From Neurospora intermedia (taxonomy: Eukaryota > Ascomycota > Sordariomycetes > Sordariales > Sordariaceae), in contig BTPP01000004.1 in assembly GCA_037102815.1 (NCBI GenBank), positions 2,356,001 to 2,420,000 of the forward strand: DNA of 64,000 bases, in the 5' to 3' direction. How positions within the stretch are numbered: the first letter of the stretch is position 1; each line of letters begins with the position of its first letter. The translations under genes were made by a program, and so were the position numbers. The notes below the pieces were generated by a model. It saw nothing but the letters and a program-made list of their open reading frames with translations, made no database searches and was not told the origin of the DNA. Positions 58,319 through 64,000 of the stretch are shown here, in pieces.

Positions 58319-58571
58319 TATTACGGGGCAAGGCCAAAGGTAGGGGGTAGGTTGGATATATGTAATTATACGAAGAGAGGGAAAGAGAGGTATACATAGG
58401 TTTGGCGATATAGGATAAGGTATAAAAGCTATACCTAGAGCTCAGACTAGTCGCACGTACATACGTACGTGATGTGCCGTTGGCCAATAGTAGTAATAGT
58501 ATAATATAAGGCTCAACTGCCTATAGCAGGAGCCGTGCGTATATAAGGCAGTTACGGCTAATCCTGTAATA
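58319..58571 (-). repeat. LTR of nested Gypsy fossil (5' LTR in element orientation)
   Basis: 253 bp, partner of 51,051-51,303. It keeps a clear GC-rich stretch (GGGGCAAGGCC, GGTAGGGGGTAGG) that stands out from the AT-rich interior. Confidence 0.9.
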
Positions 58572-61500
58572 AATAGCTATCTTAATAGTTTAGTTTATTC
58601 TTTCCGATTACCCGTCCGTCTGAATGTAGTAGGCCGTTAAAAATAATAAATTAATAGTTAATACTTCGAAAATACTCTTCCAAATAGTAAAAATAAATTT
58701 AAGATTTCAATTATTAATAATAGCTACTAGTAAACCCTAATTACAAAACCGTAAAGTCCGAAGCAAAACCTTAGCCTATTCCCGCGTACTATAAGTAGAA
58801 TAGTTAATTATTAGTAATACTTTCTTATTAAATTTATAAGTAATAATATATATAATATTAAATTCTAGGAAACTTTCTAGAACCTATATAGTACTAGCCG
58901 TTTTAATTATCAATATATCAATAATAAAATTTATAGTAATTATATAAAACGGCCTTGGGAATGTCCGAATTAGTAATAATTCTCTAAGGGTCGGTTACCT
59001 ATCCCATTAATTTTAACAATAGACTTTATAATATTTAACATACTTATATACTATTTAGGTCTTTCGCCTTATATAGAAGTATACTAAATTATCTATTATT
59101 TAATTAATCCTAAAATAATATTTCTTATTATATATTAACTTTAGTATTTTTTATACGCAAATTTAAAGAATATATAACCGACGTACGTCTTAATAATTAA
59201 TATAGTAAAGTAACCTATCTTTAAATAAATAGAGGCTTACCGGTAAATTTAGGCACTTTCCCAATTATTATATATAAATATACCTTAGAGTATTAACTTT
59301 ATTAATTAGCCGGAGAACCCTAATATACTTAGGATCTTTAGGATAAGCTTCGATTAATTATTAGCGAAATTCCGGTACAATAATTAATAAAATTTAACGT
59401 ATATTTAAAATAATTTCAATATATATAAATAAAAAGGCGTTAAAATTATTCTAATAACTAATATTCTATACTTCCGCAAAATTAAATTAAATATTAGCTA
59501 ATTCGTCGGAAGTATCGTTCTCGTCCGTAGTTTCGGCGGTCGGTAGTCTTAATAACGTATCCGGTACAATATTTAATAGTCTAGGAATGTAAAATACGTT
59601 TAAATTGAACTATAACGCTTAATTAGTAATATTTACAAACTTTAAATTAACCTTAGCTAAATTTATTATACGTAACGAAGTATATTTAATAATCCCGGTA
59701 GTAGAAGTATAGTTAGTAATAATATTAATATAATATTCGTTAAATTAAATTATTTTTCAAAGTTTCTGTAGGGCCTAGATAATAGCTGCGATTTCTACTT
59801 CCGTAGAACTATATTTCTTTTCGGCTAAGGACGTCAATCTTAATAGAAAATATACCGGTTTGATTATAATTAAGGGGATTTTATTCATTCTAAGAATAAA
59901 TTCCCTATCCTATAGGTACTTAAATTAGAAAATATAAATATTATAAGCTAAATTACTAGTATTTATTTTAATAAAAAGTATATCGCTTTTTATATAGTAG
60001 AAAAAATATATTTAATTATATAAGTTTTCCTATATAATACGGAAAGTTTCATATTCTTCGGGTATCGGTTCGAATTTAATTTTAGAAGTATATACCCGTT
60101 ACATTTACTTTATCGAACCTATTTATAAATTACCCAATTCGTATATTCGCTTTAATAATTCAGTCTTCCTTCGATTAAATAGTTCTTCCTTAATAACGAA
60201 CTATAGTATACTTTAATATAACTACCCAACTATACTAAAATAAATTTTAAAACTATTAAATATATTAGGAAAGGTTAGCTTCTAAAAGGCCTTAATATAA
60301 TCTTCCGTACGTTTACAACCTTCTCTATTAATAATATTACTTAATAATTATATAGAAGGATACCCTACGAATAATTTATTAGTATTAATATAAATATAAT
60401 ATTTATTAAAAAAATCTATAATAATAGCCAAGTAAGCGAGGTATTCTTTTTAAATATTATTAAAAATAACGATATTATTAATATAAATACGTACGAAGGA
60501 GCAATACTCGAAGAATAACCTATCTATAAATTTTTACGTAAATACCGGAGAATTCTTAAAACTTATTAATATAATATTAGATTATTTAAAACTTTGTAAG
60601 CTAATAACTACTATATAGTTACAATATTTAATAAAAATAGGCAATTAATAGAAGAATCCGGCGGCGTTAAAGATCGAAAAGAACTTCTTACCGACTATAG
60701 TATTAATAATATTTTTTTAATTAGGTAAGGAATATATATTAGGTATAATAATATTATTAAACGGGCGAAAATTAATTATAGTACGCCCTTTATCGACTCT
60801 ATTAACCTTTCTCTAAATAATAAATACTAAATAAATAATAGGAGTTAATTACAATATAAACAATATTTTACCTTAGGCGTATATTTTATTATACTCTTTA
60901 TTAAAGAATTTACAATCCTTAATACCTAAAAGGTAAAGTCTAATAATCCTTTACTAATTTTACTATCCCTCTACTAAATTAATATATATTTTATCTTCCT
61001 CTTTTATCGGAACAATCCCTCTATCTCTAAAAATATTAATATACTTATTTAGGAGGCTCTTAATTTACTTTAAGAATTTAGGATCCGTATTATAAATATT
61101 AATATTTATTTCGGAAAGAATAGTTTTAATATCGATAGGTTTAGTAATTCCGTAGAAGGGTACTTTAAAAGTACTCTTCCTAATAGCCTCTTCCTTTTCG
61201 TCCTTAGCGGCCCGGTCGATAAATATAGTATATTAATCTTAAGTAAGTCCGGTTTAAACTTTGAAGACGAGAAAAACTATATCCAAAGTATTAATTAGTA
61301 TAGTAATTTCACTAACTTTGTACGATAATTATATAATTATACCTACCCGAATTCCTCTAGGGATAAATATTAAATCTTCGGATTAATTTAAATACAATAC
61401 AATTTTATAAATTTTATTATCTATAGTAATATTTAATAAATAAGGATATTATATATAAAAATTATAAATAAAACGTTTATTTAAATTATATTAATTATTA

Positions 61501-64000
61501 AATTAGGTATTATATTTTATTAGGATAATTCCTAATTATCCTCTTAATAAAAGAGTATTAAACTTTATAAAAACTTCGGTAATAAAAACGTCCTCCCCCT
61601 TTTTAATTCTTTTAAAATAAATTTCACTCTGAACCTTTATACCAAAAACTAATTTAAAAGAATATAGAACGGTATTAAAATTTAACTTCGCGCTATAGTA
61701 GCGAAGGAAGTCTATTCCTAATAGTATATTCGGGCCTAATTTATTAATAATTAAAACGGATATTTAGAAATATCTATTAACTTTAATACTATTAACCTTT
61801 CCTTCTATATAGAAATCAAATTCAATAACTATATCGATAATAGTTTTTAAATTAATACCCTTTATAATACTAAATAATACTACTTTATACTTTATATTTA
61901 GCAAAAACTCTTTAATAAACGCTTTATTTACTATTATTAATAAGTAACCCGAATTAAAATATATAGTAATAATAGGTATATTAGGGTTAGACTTAATATC
62001 GACCTATAGATATAATATAACTTTTTATAAATTTGTTTCCCTATTCCTAAGAATAATATTTAGAATTACCTTAATAATTTATCCTTCGGTAAAAATAAGT
62101 AGCGTATATTAACTTTTATACTATACCTCTAATAAATTAAGCTTCTATCTATTTATTAATATTAGTAAATTTATTTGGACGTCCGCTTTCTTTAACGTTC
62201 GGACCCGGCCAAGCGGCTTTTAACTACTCTCGGTAGAAATTATTCGGTTATTAGACGAAGGATCGGACGACCTATAAGACGCTTAAGCCTTTTCTAAACG
62301 TTTAAGAATCGTTATAAATTTAGTATTGGATAATAAATTTAACGATAAGGGTCGTATAGGCCCATTGGAATCGGTACTTCTAATAGGAACTATATTAAAA
62401 ATAACTACCGGTTCGTTAATTATTACGTACAAAAGAATATAAAATAACGAAATATTAAAAGATAAAAATTTATTAGGGGCTAAATAGCTAATAAAATAGG
62501 TAGAAGGTTTATTATTATATTTCACTTCGGAAGTATCTATTATAAACTCTTCCACCTCTTCTTCGAAATCCCTAATAAAATAATAACCTTTATTCTATAT
62601 ATAATCTTATTCCCTATACTATAAACTATAGCGCCTTATTGGCATGAGGTCCTTCTCTAGTTCTCTGGAGGGGAAAACCGTTAGACGTTAAGCGACCTTT
62701 ATTCTATAGGTAATAAACTTTATTATTTATATCTAAATCGTCCGCAAAAATTATTATAGTAAAGGTATAAATATAACGGCCGTCTTATAAAATTTAACAG
62801 CGCTCAAATCTTTTACCCTAACGACGTTAGCGGCTATTATTATTACCCGACCGGCCTATATTATATTTATTAAATTTATTGCTAAAGTTCCTAAATCCTT
62901 TATTAAAATAAAATTTCCCGCCTATTTTACTACTAAACTTATTATTATAAGAAGAGAAATTCTTTTGGAAAGGTTTACTACTATTATAATTTCCTTAAAA
63001 ACCAATATAAATATTAGAATTATTATCCTCATTATTAGAGCTATTAGCGGTATAGTAAATTGACCGTCCGTTCTTTAACGATTCGAGAAATTGACGGTAT
63101 ATCGGCTAGGCCTTTTACTTAATTTTACTAATATAATCGCTAAAACGAATATCCTACTCCGAAGGAACGTACGTAATTTATATTACCGGGTGTAAACTGT
63201 TCTATAAACGAATATAAAATTAAAAGTCCGATGTATTTCCTTAGAGACGGGTATACCGAAATAATTAAATTAAATAATTATAAAGCAATAATATATTAGT
63301 TTTATACAATTCTATAGTAAACTTATTTATATCTAACTATTTCTACGCTTCGTATAATTTAATTCCAAAAATAATACTAAATATATTAAAAATTTTATTA
63401 AAGCTACTACGAAAGTTGTTACGTTCATCTTTAGAAAGGGTAAAGCTCTATTAATATAGAGCGGTACTATAGAATAATTAATTAAGGTTATTAGTAATAG
63501 TTTAGCGTCTCTTTAAATAATCCTTTAAATACCCTTTAATTGTATTACTAAATCCGTAAAAAATAGTATAAATATTAATTTTACTATCCTAATAGATACC
63601 CTTCTTTAATTTATTAAATTCAGCGTTAGGGAAATATATTCCGATATTTAAAACTTTGAAGGGCTTTTCCTTAATAAACTAACGGGCACTTATATTAACC
63701 TTCGAGATAAAATTAGTAAAAATTTAATTCCAATCTTCCAACTCCTCGATACAATTATATAAATCTTTAAACATTTCGCAAAGCGCTAAATTATCCGTTA
63801 TAATACTATCGCTATTAACTTTAATTAATAGAATAAAAATTTTAGAACTAACGTTAAAGTATATAATTTATAAATTACTAGTAGGATAAACGTACTAATG
63901 GAAAATTAAATGTATAGAAGGTACAGAAACCTTTAGAATAATTAAAGGAAAGTAACTACTATTATTTAGAACTATTAATAGTAATCCTTATTATTCTATT

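Larger units (their letters stand above)
51051..58571 (-). mobile_element. Full-length Ty3/Gypsy LTR fossil nested in an older Gypsy element
   Basis: Two 253-bp LTRs (51,051-51,303 and 58,319-58,571) bound 7,521 bp, flanked by a 5-bp duplication AATAG (51,046-51,050 and 58,572-58,576). Both LTRs start in a TGTTAC-type and end in a GTAACA-type terminus. On the minus strand the order is Gag with degraded zinc knuckle (about 56,400-58,000), protease region, reverse transcriptase and RNase H (about 53,700-55,100), then integrase (about 52,300-53,300), with a purine tract next to the left LTR. This is the Ty3/Gypsy order. The interior is heavily RIP-degraded with dozens of breaks. It looks structurally complete but dead. 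Confidence 0.88.
45985..64000. other. AT-rich, RIP-degraded heterochromatin-like region
   Basis: TpA is greatly enriched and CpA/TpG scarce, while CpG, CpC and CpT remain frequent. This is the footprint of repeat-induced point mutation of CpA. The few open frames over 60 codons are AT-rich and lie inside LTR-element fossils. No host gene is recognised anywhere in the 18 kb. Confidence 0.9.
49929..64000 (-). mobile_element. Outer Ty3/Gypsy fossil, interrupted by a nested element and cut by the window edge
   Basis: On the minus strand the integrase C-terminal region lies at about 50,280-51,050. Beyond the nested insertion the integrase core region resumes at 58,572, followed by RNase H and reverse transcriptase regions (about 59,500-61,000) and a Gag-like region with a degraded zinc knuckle near 62,800. 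A purine tract (AAAAGGGGGGAAG on the minus strand, about 50,205-50,220) suggests the 3' LTR is roughly 49,929-50,205. The element continues past 64,000. It must be older than the insertion in it. It is RIP-degraded with very many breaks. Confidence 0.7.

Noticed and set aside
1-64000. tRNA, 5S rRNA and CRISPR arrays
   Set aside because: No B-box-like GGTTCGANTCC with matching cloverleaf, no 5S-like sequence and no regularly spaced direct repeats were found by eye. A covariance-model scan would be needed to be certain.

Overview
The window looks like a filamentous ascomycete chromosome segment, most likely from a Sordariomycete close to Neurospora, Podospora or Chaetomium. The evidence is short GT-AG introns with CTAAC-like branch sites, large intergenic gaps rich in TACCTAGGTA motifs, TTAGGG-type telomeric repeats, and an AT-rich block with the CpA-to-TpA bias of repeat-induced point mutation (RIP). 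The genus is inference; no diagnostic marker gene is present.

Bases 1 to about 45,880 are ordinary single-copy DNA. In order: the 5' end of a YPP1-like TPR gene (-); a RIX1 ribosome-biogenesis gene (+); a WW-domain protein (-); a secreted GH16 glycosidase (+); about 9 kb without a convincing gene; a BNI4-like protein phosphatase 1 scaffold with four exons (+); tRNA dihydrouridine synthase DUS1 (+); spliceosomal CWC22 (-); a complete, apparently intact Mutator-like (MULE/Hop-like) DNA transposon; DPM2, a small subunit of dolichol-phosphate-mannose synthase (+); a BCAS3-family WD40 protein (-); a SnoaL/NTF2-like protein (-); and an ING-family PHD-finger protein (-). These are mostly unrelated housekeeping genes with no operon-like or biosynthetic cluster logic. 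The MULE sits in what was a roughly 600-bp divergent promoter between CWC22 and DPM2.

A short degenerate telomere-like array at 45,881-45,937 lies almost exactly where the gene-bearing part ends. From about 46,000 to the window end the DNA is AT-rich and RIP-degraded, built of nested fossil LTR retrotransposons. One full-length Ty3/Gypsy fossil (51,051-58,571, 253-bp LTRs, 5-bp target duplication) lies inside an older Gypsy fossil that runs off the right edge. To their left are the 3' part of another Gypsy fossil and an unclassified LTR-like remnant. No intact gene was seen in this part.

Gene models were built by reading splice signals by eye, so exon boundaries and protein lengths are predictions. 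The most interesting points are the oriented telomere-like array at the chromatin-type boundary, the intact MULE with a perfect internal hairpin, an in-frame intron (possible exitron) inside the ING PHD finger, and three genes whose first coding exon is only 3 to 7 nt.
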